Shown in pieces: positions 18,007 to 27,452 of a stretch of 64,000 bases of DNA (the first letter of the stretch is position 1; each line of letters opens with the position of its first letter). The translations under genes were made by a program, and so were the position numbers. This DNA is from an uncultured bacterium. Lineage in GTDB: Bacteria; Verrucomicrobiota; Kiritimatiellia; CAIKKV01; CALHGX01. Below the pieces are notes generated by a model. It saw only the letters and a program-made list of their open reading frames with translations. It did not search any database and was not told where the DNA came from. The stretch is taken from the NCBI GenBank assembly GCA_938031185.1, contig CALHGX010000042.1, positions 1-64,000 on the forward strand, given 5' to 3'.

Positions 18007-19283
18007 GCTTGATCCGCCGGTTGATCCGCGCCACCCAGTTCTTTCTGTTGTGCCGCAGCGGCTTCGTAGACCGCGCGGGCTGTCTCGGCGTCGAAGCCCG
18101 GAATGGCCTCTATGTCAGACGGTTCCGCGGCCAGAATGCCTTCCACGTTAAGGAAGCCGGCTTGAACGAGTTTCTCTGCCTGCTCGCGCGTGATGCCGTC
18201 CACATGGGCGAGCGTATCAATGGCGCGGGCGACTTTCTCCTCGAAGCTGATGCCGCCCTCATCACGCTGAATGTCTATTTTCCAGCCGATCAGTTTGGAG
18301 GTCAGCCGAACGTTCTGCCCGCGTTTACCGATGGCCAACGAGAGCTGGTCGGCATCGGTCGTGATGTGGACGGTGTTCGGTTTCTCGGGATCGACCTCGA
18401 TCTTCTGCAGCTTGGCCGGAGACAGGGCGTTGGTGACGAAGGTGCGGATGTCGTCACTCCAGCGCACGATATCAATTTTTTCGCCCGACAGTTCCCGAAC
18501 GATGTTCTTGACCCGCACACCCCGCATGCCGACGCAGGCACCTACGGGATCCACTTTGCTGTCGTGAGACACGACGGCGATCTTGGAACGGAAGCCTGGT
18601 TCGCGGGCAATGCCCTTGATCTCGACGGTCTTGTCCGCGATTTCGGCCACTTCAAGCTCGAAAAGCCGGCGGAGGAAGTCCGGATGGCTTCGCGAGAGGA
18701 TGATGGCGGGCCCATTAAGGTTGTCTTCAACGGCAAGCACATACGCCCGCAGGCGGTCGCCGACCTGGTATATCTCGGTTGGTATCCGCTCTTTGGAGGG
18801 CAGGACCGCTTCGGCTCGGCCGAGGTCCACAATGATGTCGCTGCGGTCAAAACGCCGGATGGTGCCGCTGACGATATCGCCGACCCGGTCCCGGTATTCC
18901 TCGAAGACGATGGAGCGCTCCGCCTGGCGGATCTTCTGAAGAATGGCCTGTTTGGCGGTTTGGGCGGCGATGCGGCCGAAGTTCTTTGGCGTGACTTCGA
19001 CTTCGATTTCATCGCCCACCTTCACGGCGGGGTGATGCCGGCGGGCCTCGGACAGTAGAATTTCGTCGTGCTGCGAGGCCACGTGTTCGACCACGCGCAC
19101 GGTGGCAAAGGCCCGAATGTCGCAGGTCTTGCGATCAATTTCGATGCGGAGATTTTTTGCCGGGCTGATGCTCTTGCGCGATGCCGTCAAAAGGGCGGAC
19201 TCCACCGCCTGAAAGAGCGTTTCACGGTCAATGCCCCGCTCCTTCTCCAGGTAGTTTAACACCGCAACCAATTCGCCGTTCAT
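18003..19283 (-). CDS. nusA: Transcription termination/antitermination factor NusA
   Basis: MNGELVAVLNYLEKERGIDRETLFQAVESALLTA; DPVGACVGMRGVRVKNIVRELSGEKIDIVRW; VHITTDADQLSLAIGKRGQNVRL. Confidence 0.96.
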   Translation of the reverse strand: MNGELVAVLNYLEKERGIDRETLFQAVESALLTASRKSISPAKNLRIEIDRKTCDIRAFATVRVVEHVASQHDEILLSEARRHHPAVKVGDEIEVEVTPKNFGRIAAQTAKQAILQKIRQAERSIVFEEYRDRVGDIVSGTIRRFDRSDIIVDLGRAEAVLPSKERIPTEIYQVGDRLRAYVLAVEDNLNGPAIILSRSHPDFLRRLFELEVAEIADKTVEIKGIAREPGFRSKIAVVSHDSKVDPVGACVGMRGVRVKNIVRELSGEKIDIVRWSDDIRTFVTNALSPAKLQKIEVDPEKPNTVHITTDADQLSLAIGKRGQNVRLTSKLIGWKIDIQRDEGGISFEEKVARAIDTLAHVDGITREQAEKLVQAGFLNVEGILAAEPSDIEAIPGFDAETARAVYEAAAAQQKELGGADQPADQA

Positions 19284-19438
19284 CCGCTCCACCTTTCCGT
19301 CCGCCCTCAAGCGACAAACCCCTGCGTTGCCGCCGGGTTCATGGCCTGCGGCGCAGCGGGAACCTGCTTTCTGCGGCCGGTCACGACGTTCGCTTTCGTG
19401 CCCGAAAACGATCGTCTGCTTGCTGCCCAGAAAACGTG

Positions 19439-19467
19439 ACTATAGAAGGCAGGGGCGGGCAAGTCAA
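19439..19467 (-). promoter_or_regulatory. Candidate sigma70-type promoter for the nusA operon
   Basis: On the minus strand: TTGACT - 17 nt - TATAGT (-35 at 19462-19467, -10 at 19439-19444), about 155 nt upstream of the nusA start. Confidence 0.7.
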
Positions 19468-19667
19468 CAGCCGATTGGCCGAGGCAGGGCGGGAGGGCTC
19501 AGCAGTGGCTCGAAAGCGCGCGTCGGATGTGTAAATCAGGGCGAATTTCGTGGGGCGCGGCGTGCGAAGAATCTCAATACCAGCATTTGGCAGGCGCTTT
19601 GGTTTTGAGAAACCCCTGGAGCAGACAGAGGGGGCGGCTATGGAGGGATCAACGATTTGTTTGGCCT

Positions 19668-21431
19668 TCAAGCGGGAGATTGAGCGGCGGAGGTATTTCC
19701 TCCCAGGATGCGCCGGCAGAGTATTTCTTGGAAGGCTTCCGGGGTGGGGGCGGTCAGCAGGATGTTGCGGGAGGTCTCGTCCTTCACGGCTCGGGCAATG
19801 GCGCCCAGAATGCGAATTTGGAGAGAGGCGTCCTCCCGCGGGGTCAGCAGGAGGAAAATCAGGCGCACGGGCATGCCATCAGGCGCATTCCAATCGATTT
19901 CGTCTTGGGCGCGGGTGATGATCAGGATCGGGTGTTTCAGGCCGGACAGGCGGGCGTGTGGCACCGCGACGCCGTTGCCGAGCGCGGTACCCATGTCCGC
20001 TTCGCGAGCGGCTACGGCGGCGTAAAGGACTTCTGCTGGCGGCGCGCCCAAACGCCGAGCGGCCAGTGCGGTCAGTTCGCGCAAAGCGCTGTCTCGGTCG
20101 CGCAACGGCAAGTCCAGATACACGGCGTCGGCCGCAAAACAATCCACCAACGGCGGATAACCGATTCCGCGGAGAGCGATCCGCATCCAAGGGCCGAGAA
20201 TCACGGAGCTAACCACGGCGCCGAATATGATGGCCACAAAGACGGTGTCGGTAATCACGCCGTATTCCACAGCCAGGAGGCCAATTACGATCTGCATTTC
20301 GCCGCCGGGGGTGTGCGCGGCGGAGATGAGCGGCCAATGCCGACGCGGCTGACGGCTTAACGCCGAGCCAACCCATGCGCCGAGAAACCGTCCGCCAATC
20401 CCCAAGGCGAGCAACAGCATGGCCAATCCGGCGTGGAACCGGTCGGCAAAGTCGAGCTTCAGGCCGATTGTGGCAAAGAAAATCGGCACAAGGATGGCAT
20501 GGACCATCTGGCTCATAACATGGCGTGTGTTTTCGCTGAGGGCGCGCGCCTCGCCGGCCATGATGCCGACAATGAAGAAACCGAATAGAGCATGAACGCC
20601 GATCCAGGTTGTCAGCGCTCCACCGAGAAGACCCAGCAGCGCCACAAACGTCAGCGAGACGCCCGGTTCCGGGAGTTGCCAGCGGTGGAACTGATCCAGC
20701 GCGAATTCAGTTGCCCGCCGGCCCGCCGTCAGCGCCGCGAGGGCAAAGGCGATGGTGGCGCCGATGATGAGCGGGATTTCAGCCAGACTGGAAATCGCCT
20801 CGCCGGCAAGCCCAAGAATTACGGCGAAGACCAGCCATCCGGCCACATCATTGATGGTCAGAGCGCACATGATCAGAAGGCCCATGTCCGTGCGGTACAG
20901 GTTCAGGTCCTGCAATACACGGGCGGTGACCGGCAGGGCGCTGATGGTCATGATGGTGGCTACGAACAACGCGAACAGCAGCCGACTGCTGCCGGGAGCT
21001 AGAAAATGGTTCGGCAGCAACAAACAGGGAACGAAAGCCAGCAGCATGGGCAAAATGAGGTCCGAAAGGGAGATGATCAGCGCGCTGTGACGCTGCCGCC
21101 AGGCCGTGGCAAAGTCGGTTTTCAATCCGGTGTCGAGCAGAAAGAACAGAATGCCGAGCCATGCGACAGCTTCCAGCATCCCCTGCTGTACCGGATCGCT
21201 GGGGAAGATCTGTTGCTGAAGCGAGGGCCAAAGACGGCCCAGCACCGTGGGGCCGAAAAAGAGTCCGACCAGTATTTCGGCGGTAATGGACGGCTGTCCC
21301 CACCGCTGGAAAAGGAGCCCCAGGCCGCGGGCGCACGACAGCAGGAGAAAGACCTGTAGCAAGAACAGCAGGATATGGCTCTCGTTCAGGATGTGCATCG
21401 GCTCTGGCATGCGCCGTCCTCCTAGGCGCAC
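19668..21431 (-). CDS. CPA2-type cation/proton antiporter with C-terminal PTS EIIA-like domain
   Basis: Multi-TM N-terminal region (LVGLFFGPTVLGRLWP, FFIVGIMAGEARAL, GLKLDFADRF); C-terminal LRELTALAARRLGAPPAEVLYAAVAAREADMGTALGNGVAVPHARLSGLKHPI resembles EIIA(Fru/Mtl), including the PHAR histidine. Confidence 0.88.
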   Translation of the reverse strand: MRLGGRRMPEPMHILNESHILLFLLQVFLLLSCARGLGLLFQRWGQPSITAEILVGLFFGPTVLGRLWPSLQQQIFPSDPVQQGMLEAVAWLGILFFLLDTGLKTDFATAWRQRHSALIISLSDLILPMLLAFVPCLLLPNHFLAPGSSRLLFALFVATIMTISALPVTARVLQDLNLYRTDMGLLIMCALTINDVAGWLVFAVILGLAGEAISSLAEIPLIIGATIAFALAALTAGRRATEFALDQFHRWQLPEPGVSLTFVALLGLLGGALTTWIGVHALFGFFIVGIMAGEARALSENTRHVMSQMVHAILVPIFFATIGLKLDFADRFHAGLAMLLLALGIGGRFLGAWVGSALSRQPRRHWPLISAAHTPGGEMQIVIGLLAVEYGVITDTVFVAIIFGAVVSSVILGPWMRIALRGIGYPPLVDCFAADAVYLDLPLRDRDSALRELTALAARRLGAPPAEVLYAAVAAREADMGTALGNGVAVPHARLSGLKHPILIITRAQDEIDWNAPDGMPVRLIFLLLTPREDASLQIRILGAIARAVKDETSRNILLTAPTPEAFQEILCRRILGGNTSAAQSPA

Positions 21432-21964
21432 TTATAACGCGCCTTGGACATAGGGGCAATCGCTTGAATGAGCGAGTTTGAGCAACGCAGCGCCCAGTCT
21501 TTGAGAACTCGGACGAATGAGAATCTTGGAGCCGGAAGATGAACAGGTGCTTGACTCCGTCTTCTGCGAATGCACGCAACACAAATAGGTTTTCTTTTTG
21601 TTCTTGCCGTCTTCGTATCAGTACGGATGCTATGCGGCGATGAACCTGTGGTCTCGGCTATATGCATTTTCCCCGATGGGGTGTTGTTGGCCGCATGCCA
21701 TTCACGGGCGAAGCGGGGGATTGCTTCTAAAGTTCCGACGCTCAAATGTGCGTTCCGGAGTACGCATTTCCTTTGCAGGTTCGGTTCATTACAACGCATC
21801 CATGGAATGACTGTGGTTTGTTCATTTTCGTTTAATAATTGCATATCAATGATTTGGAGTATGCATGTTCTTTTGATCGCCACAATGGAACGAGTAATGC
21901 TAATGCATTTGCCGGTCAATGGAATTGTGATCAAATGGAAGCATGCGAAGTGGAGGGATACTGG

Positions 21965-24900
21965 ATGAAATCAATCATGCGGCAGAAGATTCTTTTCGGG
22001 ATAAGTATGCTGTTGGGTTGGGGGGGATACTTCAGCGTGGCGCGCGCCGAATGGGTTCGCCCACAGGGGGTGGTCCAAATGCCGCCGCCGACGTTGGCTG
22101 CGCGGACAGAGGTCAATCTCGAAGGCGAGTGGGACTACGCGTTTGCTCCGACCTTCGCGGAGACTCCTCCGGCGGACTTGAAATGGGAAAAGACCCACGC
22201 GCCGATGCTGAAGGCCCGTCCCAAACAGTTCACGTGCATGTGGTATCGCCGCACCCTGGATATTCCGGCTGAGTGGGAGGGGCGGAAAATCCATTTGGTC
22301 ATGGAAGGCAACGCCGTCTGGACAACCGTCTGGCTCAACGGACAGAAGCTGGCGGATGATTTTTCGGCCAACGCACCGATGGAGGTGGACCTGACGACTG
22401 CCGTCAAATGGGATGCTCCGAACGAGTTGTTGTTGGCTGTACAAAGCCACGAGGGTTTCGAATGGACCGATGGCACGCCGCTGAATGGGCATGGGGGGGA
22501 CAAGGTCTCGTGGTATCCCTGCCACTACTGGACACCCAATATTGGTATTGGGGGGCCTATTTTTCTGCGGACGATAAATCCCGTCTTCATTGACAGCGTG
22601 GTCATTCGCACGTCCTATCGCCAGAAGCGCATCGAGGCGATCATAGATGTCGTGAACTCTTCGGATCAGCCGGCGACGGTGACCCTCGCGGGGGCCATCA
22701 CGGACGGCGTTGAGCTGCCGCCCGCAACAGTGACTGTAGCGGCCGCCGGCCGGGCGACGGCCACGCTGGCGCAGGACTGGCCGAATCCGCGGCTTTGGCA
22801 GATCGGCGAGCCGAATCTGTATTGGCTGCACACGACCCTAACGCGCGACGGCAAGACGCTGGACGATCGATGCGATCGCTTTGGGTTCCGGGAGTTCTGG
22901 ATTGAGGGAACGGACTATTACTTCAATGGCGCCAAGTTCTTTCTGAAGCTGCGCACGAGGGGGTACTACCCCGAGATGCGGCGCGACCGGACCATCGCGC
23001 AAATGAAGGAGGAACTACGGCAACAATTCGTCCGCCCCGCGCTCGCCCAGAACATGAATACCATGCGCTGGTGGTTCCAGGTGCCGGGGTTTGTGCATGA
23101 TGTATGCGACGAGGAAGGTATCGTCATTAATGACTTCATCTTCGGCGACCAAGGGCAGGGTGTCACCGTCGGCGAGGAGGACATCTATTGGGCGAACTGC
23201 CGAAAGATTTTCGACCGATTCTTCAAGTTCAACGGCAATCGGCCGAGCATTTTCTACTGGACCATTCAGAACGAGGCTTGGATTTATCCCCGTCCTGGTC
23301 GGTGGGGGGAGGTGCTACTTGCGCAGATGCAGGAAACCGTTCGGTATATCGCGGCCAAGGACCCCACTCGTTTTCCCAATAGCGATGGAGACGGTGATGT
23401 GGCGGGCTGGGCGGACTATTTCCGTTTTTCGCAAGATGAGGTCGTGGTTTCCCGCGCCAAAGGTCCCGCGCCGCAGTACAGTTGGCACATGGGGCCCGGC
23501 AGCGCCAACAACCCACGGGATTTCTATTGGATCGAGGAAAACAAGGCTCCGAAGTGGGATAAGGAAAAGCCGCTGGTGCTGGGCGAGTTCGACTTCAACG
23601 TGGCGACCGTGTTCGACCTGCTGCCCTATTTTGGGGACGATGCCTTAACAGGGCGCCGCGAGGAGCACGATCCGTGGGACTGGTACGGCAACATTATTCG
23701 GGCGGCTCGCGTGCAGGGCGTCGCGGGTACGCATGCCTGGGAGGCGCGTCTCGACAGCTTCCCCATGGCTATTAAGGCCTATACGCCGGAACTGGCGGTC
23801 AACCGCGAGTTCGACATGCAGTTTTATGGCGGACGGACGTTGCCGCGCCGTTTTGTGGTTATCAACGGAACCTTCCGGCGAAACATGGAACCGTTCGTCT
23901 GGCGGCTCGTCGCAGCCGATGGTCGTGTGCTGGACGAGGGCCGGGTGACGCTGGAGATCGCTCCCGGCGACCGGCAGGAGATCGGAATCGAGGTGAAGCT
24001 GCCGGCGGTGGAAGCAAAGCGAGATGCGCTTCTCGAATTCGCGTACGGCGCTTACACCGATAGCGTTCCGGCGCGCATTTTTCCGCCCCTCGCCCCGATG
24101 GCCGCCGAGGGCAAGACCGTCTGGGTATTCGACCCGGCCGGGATCAGCGCCGACGCGGTGCGGCAGCATCTGCCCGCGGCGGTCGAGGTGAAGGACCTTT
24201 CAAAACTGGACAAGACCGTGCATCTCTTGGTGCTTGGCGACGAGAGCCTGGCGGACGGCGTGCCGGCGGACGCGGTGGAGACGATCCGCCGCTATGCGGA
24301 AGCCGGCGGTCGCGTGCTTGTGCTGCAACAGGCCGACACCCCGCCGGCGGGACTGCTGCCGATCCGCCTCGAGGCGGACAACATGCGGGCCTTGAACGCC
24401 AAGGTCTTCCACCTGGCCCGTGCGCACGCGCTGATTCAGGGATTCGATCACCAGGATTTTCGGTACTGGCCCGGCGACTACTACGTGGCGCGGTTCCCCT
24501 ACGCCAAGCCGGTCCGGGGCATGTACCGCATGCTGTTGCAAACGCCGAATCCGCGGGGGTTGACGACCACGCCGCTTGTGGAGATTCCGGCGGGTGCTGG
24601 GCTGTTCGTGTGCAGCCAGTTGGACCTGTGCACGAAGGCCGGACGCGCGCCCGTGGCGGACCTCATGCTACGACGCTTGCTGGCTTACGCGCTGGAGTAC
24701 AAGGCCCCCGCGGGTAAACGCGCCGCGCTGGTGAGCGCCAAGACCTCGCCCACGGCGGCGAAGCTGACCGGCGATTGCGGGGTGGTCGCCGAAGTGCTCG
24801 AACGGCTGGAGGCGGCCGCGCTGGATAACCTGGACGTCGTGGTGGTGGATGGCACGGACGCCGAGATTCTTGATCGGTTGGCGGCGGACGCCGCGGCGTT

Positions 24901-26002
24901 GCGCGATTGGTTGGCAGGCGGCAAGACGCTGCTCTGGCACCGGGCGGCCTCGGATCATGCCGAACGGCTCGGCCAGTTGGCGGGCGCGGCGGTTTCGGTC
25001 GCGAAACTCAACAAGGCGCCGCATCAAGTCGTCAAGACGCTGCCGCCGGACGCGCTCCTGGACGGCATCGCCGACTTCGATCTGTACTACGGGACGTTCG
25101 CCCGCTTCCCGATGCGCTCGCAGACGATGCCGGTCGTCGAACACGCCGTAAGCATCCAGGGCGGCGCGGAACTGCTGTCGGACGGAGCGTTGGCGCGCCG
25201 GGCCGTGGGCGAGGGCCGGTTGCTGGTCAGCCAGGTGCTCTGGGACGCTTATGAGCTGGGCCAGAAGGATCAGGAATTGCAGGAACGGCAGGAACGCTAC
25301 ATTACCATGCTGTTAACCAACCTTGGCGTGCCCAACCAGGCACGGACGGAGGCAGTGGAGGCCTACAATGTGCCGGACGAGCGGGCGTTGTTCGTGAACC
25401 TGCGTCCGTTCGTCAACATGGCGTTCAAGGACGAAACCAGCGGCGATCTCAAGGGCGGTTGGACTGATCAGGGTAAGAACGACATGCGCTACTTCCCGAC
25501 CGGACGGCGGCGTTTCCAGGGCGTGCCGTTCGACGTGATCGTGCCCGAGGAGAACGAGAATCGCACCTGCATCAACATCAGGCTGGCGGAGGAAGTGAAG
25601 CCGGAACTGTACGAACGGTTGGTGAACGAAGGTATTCCGGTCGGGGAGAAGGTGTCGCGTCTGTTCCTGCTGCACGCCTGCGCGTGGACGCCGTACGACA
25701 CCCGGCCGGTGACCTACTACACGCTGGTGTACGACGACGGAACAGAGTACGAGTTCAGCATGAACAGCACCGAACATTTCCGCGACTGGTGGGTGCCGGC
25801 CAAGCCTGCAAGCGCCGACGGCCATGTGGCCTGGATCGGACGGTTGGCCTACGAGATCGGCACGCCCCAGGTGGCGATGTTCCTGACAGCGGTGTCGAAT
25901 CCTCATCCGGAGAAGGTGCTCAGGGCGATCAAGATGCGGCGGGCATTCGGTGGCCGAGCCAGCTACGTCCTGGCGGGCATCACTATGGAAAAGGCGGAGT
26001 GA
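21965..26002 (+). CDS. Glycoside hydrolase family 2-like protein (beta-galactosidase/glucuronidase superfamily) with signal peptide
   Basis: 1345 aa from MKSIMRQKILFGISMLLGWGGYFSVARA; jelly-roll VNLEGEWDYAFAP...WYRRTLDIPAEWEGRKIHLVMEGNAVWTTVWLNG; GH2-like FYWTIQNEAW and PLVLGEFDFN. Confidence 0.82.
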   Translation: MKSIMRQKILFGISMLLGWGGYFSVARAEWVRPQGVVQMPPPTLAARTEVNLEGEWDYAFAPTFAETPPADLKWEKTHAPMLKARPKQFTCMWYRRTLDIPAEWEGRKIHLVMEGNAVWTTVWLNGQKLADDFSANAPMEVDLTTAVKWDAPNELLLAVQSHEGFEWTDGTPLNGHGGDKVSWYPCHYWTPNIGIGGPIFLRTINPVFIDSVVIRTSYRQKRIEAIIDVVNSSDQPATVTLAGAITDGVELPPATVTVAAAGRATATLAQDWPNPRLWQIGEPNLYWLHTTLTRDGKTLDDRCDRFGFREFWIEGTDYYFNGAKFFLKLRTRGYYPEMRRDRTIAQMKEELRQQFVRPALAQNMNTMRWWFQVPGFVHDVCDEEGIVINDFIFGDQGQGVTVGEEDIYWANCRKIFDRFFKFNGNRPSIFYWTIQNEAWIYPRPGRWGEVLLAQMQETVRYIAAKDPTRFPNSDGDGDVAGWADYFRFSQDEVVVSRAKGPAPQYSWHMGPGSANNPRDFYWIEENKAPKWDKEKPLVLGEFDFNVATVFDLLPYFGDDALTGRREEHDPWDWYGNIIRAARVQGVAGTHAWEARLDSFPMAIKAYTPELAVNREFDMQFYGGRTLPRRFVVINGTFRRNMEPFVWRLVAADGRVLDEGRVTLEIAPGDRQEIGIEVKLPAVEAKRDALLEFAYGAYTDSVPARIFPPLAPMAAEGKTVWVFDPAGISADAVRQHLPAAVEVKDLSKLDKTVHLLVLGDESLADGVPADAVETIRRYAEAGGRVLVLQQADTPPAGLLPIRLEADNMRALNAKVFHLARAHALIQGFDHQDFRYWPGDYYVARFPYAKPVRGMYRMLLQTPNPRGLTTTPLVEIPAGAGLFVCSQLDLCTKAGRAPVADLMLRRLLAYALEYKAPAGKRAALVSAKTSPTAAKLTGDCGVVAEVLERLEAAALDNLDVVVVDGTDAEILDRLAADAAALRDWLAGGKTLLWHRAASDHAERLGQLAGAAVSVAKLNKAPHQVVKTLPPDALLDGIADFDLYYGTFARFPMRSQTMPVVEHAVSIQGGAELLSDGALARRAVGEGRLLVSQVLWDAYELGQKDQELQERQERYITMLLTNLGVPNQARTEAVEAYNVPDERALFVNLRPFVNMAFKDETSGDLKGGWTDQGKNDMRYFPTGRRRFQGVPFDVIVPEENENRTCINIRLAEEVKPELYERLVNEGIPVGEKVSRLFLLHACAWTPYDTRPVTYYTLVYDDGTEYEFSMNSTEHFRDWWVPAKPASADGHVAWIGRLAYEIGTPQVAMFLTAVSNPHPEKVLRAIKMRRAFGGRASYVLAGITMEKAE

Positions 26003-26045
26003 CAAGTCGAGGCAAGGCCGGTGAAAAGCGGGACTGCACGCGTGG

Positions 26046-26924
26046 CTATGGTGCCGCCATTCCGCTGGTGCCGCCGCGAGCGGTGAACCAGCGTTGCCGT
26101 AGATAGGCTTCCGCCGCCTGCTGTTCCTCGTCGGTAAGCGCGACGTTATAGACGAACACTTCGAATACCAGCCCTGGGAAAAAACGGGCATAGTCGTCCC
26201 AGAAGGTGGCGCCGATGAGATGCTCGTCACCGGCGTGGTACTGTGGCGGCGCTTCGCTCTTGAGATGGCCGTCGGCAAAAAAGGCGTAGCGTTCCGGCGA
26301 GGAAACGACCGCGAAAACGTGGTAGCCGTCCATGTTCATGCCCGACGGCATTCGGTGTGCCCGGCTGTGGCGAAACGTGCCGATGAAGCCGTCATGGCCG
26401 CTTTCCCGCCACCAGGAATCATTACGGGCAGTTTCGTACAAACACCAACCGGTACGGTCGGGAATCCAGCAGGCCGCGATGACGGTCGCCGCTTCGGGAA
26501 ACAGGGCGCTTAAATCGCCAAGCGTAAAAAAGGCCCGTCCCTCGAAGTCGAGCGCCATGCGGTGATAAGATCCGCCGGAGCAGCGGAGGTGGGGCTGTCG
26601 ATTCGGAAGGATTTGTGTTGCATTGTTTTGGCCGCCAACGAGCGAGCGGTCAAGCCAGCGGCCCACCAACTGGCCCAGCGTTGCTGTGTTGGTCTCTGTT
26701 GACATCGTATGGGAATCGGGGGCCAGGAAGACTACGAGTCGCTCGGGCCGCGGCAGCCCGTCGGCCTCCGTAAGGTGGCCGGCAAAAAACCGCTGGGCCA
26801 ATTCGGAGAGCGAACGTCTTCCCCAGCCGTTCCTGGCATCTTTCCAGGCTTTCGAACGTGGATATCGCAAGAGGAAAAAGTTCGACAACTCGTTTGCAGA
26901 TTGTTTCCATATTGCAGGAGGCAA
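26046..26924 (-). CDS. LamG/concanavalin A-like domain protein (start uncertain, no clear signal peptide)
   Basis: Concanavalin-type pattern FTLGDLSALFPEAATVIAACWIPD...HVFAVVSSPERYAFFADGHLKSE...GLVFEVFVYNVALTDEEQQAAEAYLRQRW. Confidence 0.6.
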   Translation of the reverse strand: MPPAIWKQSANELSNFFLLRYPRSKAWKDARNGWGRRSLSELAQRFFAGHLTEADGLPRPERLVVFLAPDSHTMSTETNTATLGQLVGRWLDRSLVGGQNNATQILPNRQPHLRCSGGSYHRMALDFEGRAFFTLGDLSALFPEAATVIAACWIPDRTGWCLYETARNDSWWRESGHDGFIGTFRHSRAHRMPSGMNMDGYHVFAVVSSPERYAFFADGHLKSEAPPQYHAGDEHLIGATFWDDYARFFPGLVFEVFVYNVALTDEEQQAAEAYLRQRWFTARGGTSGMAAP

Positions 26925-26942
26925 TCACCCGGGAGGCCCACA

Positions 26943-27452
26943 ATGAAGCCACGGTTCCATGTGAGCGAGGTTTTTGAAATGGCGATTCAGATGGAACGCA
27001 ACGGAGCGGCTTTCTACCGCCGCGCGGCGGAATTACACGCGGCGGATCCGGCAGCCGGCCTGTTGCGCCAACTGGCGACGATGGAAGACGAGCATGTGGC
27101 CGTGTTTCTGGCCATGCAGGCCGATTTGCCACAGGGGCTGCGAGGAGATACGGTGCAAGACCCGTATCTGGAATCGCAGCTCTACCTGCATGCGCTGGCC
27201 GATGGGGTGGGGGGCGAGGGTGCGCCAAAAGTGCGGGCGATGCTGAACGGGAAGGAATCGCTGGATCAGATTTTGCAAACAGCCATAGCCTTGGAGGAAC
27301 AAACAGTCCTTTTCTATCTGGGGCTTCGGGAACTGCTCATGTCGGCGCAGGAGCGGGAGCATCTGGATCGGATCATTGGCGAAGAACGCCGGCACGTGGC
27401 GGTGCTGACGAGGGAATGGCAGCGGCGCAAAGAGGGACGGGGCGAAGCGTGA
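26943..27452 (+). CDS. Ferritin-like/rubrerythrin-type diiron protein
   Basis: Two helical halves with E...ExxH-like spacing: MAIQMERNGAAFYRRAAEL...MEDEHVAVF and ALEEQTVLFYLGLREL...IIGEERRHVAVL. Confidence 0.8.
   Translation: MKPRFHVSEVFEMAIQMERNGAAFYRRAAELHAADPAAGLLRQLATMEDEHVAVFLAMQADLPQGLRGDTVQDPYLESQLYLHALADGVGGEGAPKVRAMLNGKESLDQILQTAIALEEQTVLFYLGLRELLMSAQEREHLDRIIGEERRHVAVLTREWQRRKEGRGEA

Noticed and set aside
16852-18012. 386-aa plus-strand Gly/Arg-rich ORF opposite infB
   Set aside because: Antisense of the Pro/Ala-rich IF-2 linker; no independent evidence.
21422-21934. 170-aa minus-strand ORF in the antiporter/GH2 intergenic region
   Set aside because: No recognisable motif, no good RBS; sequence looks non-coding.
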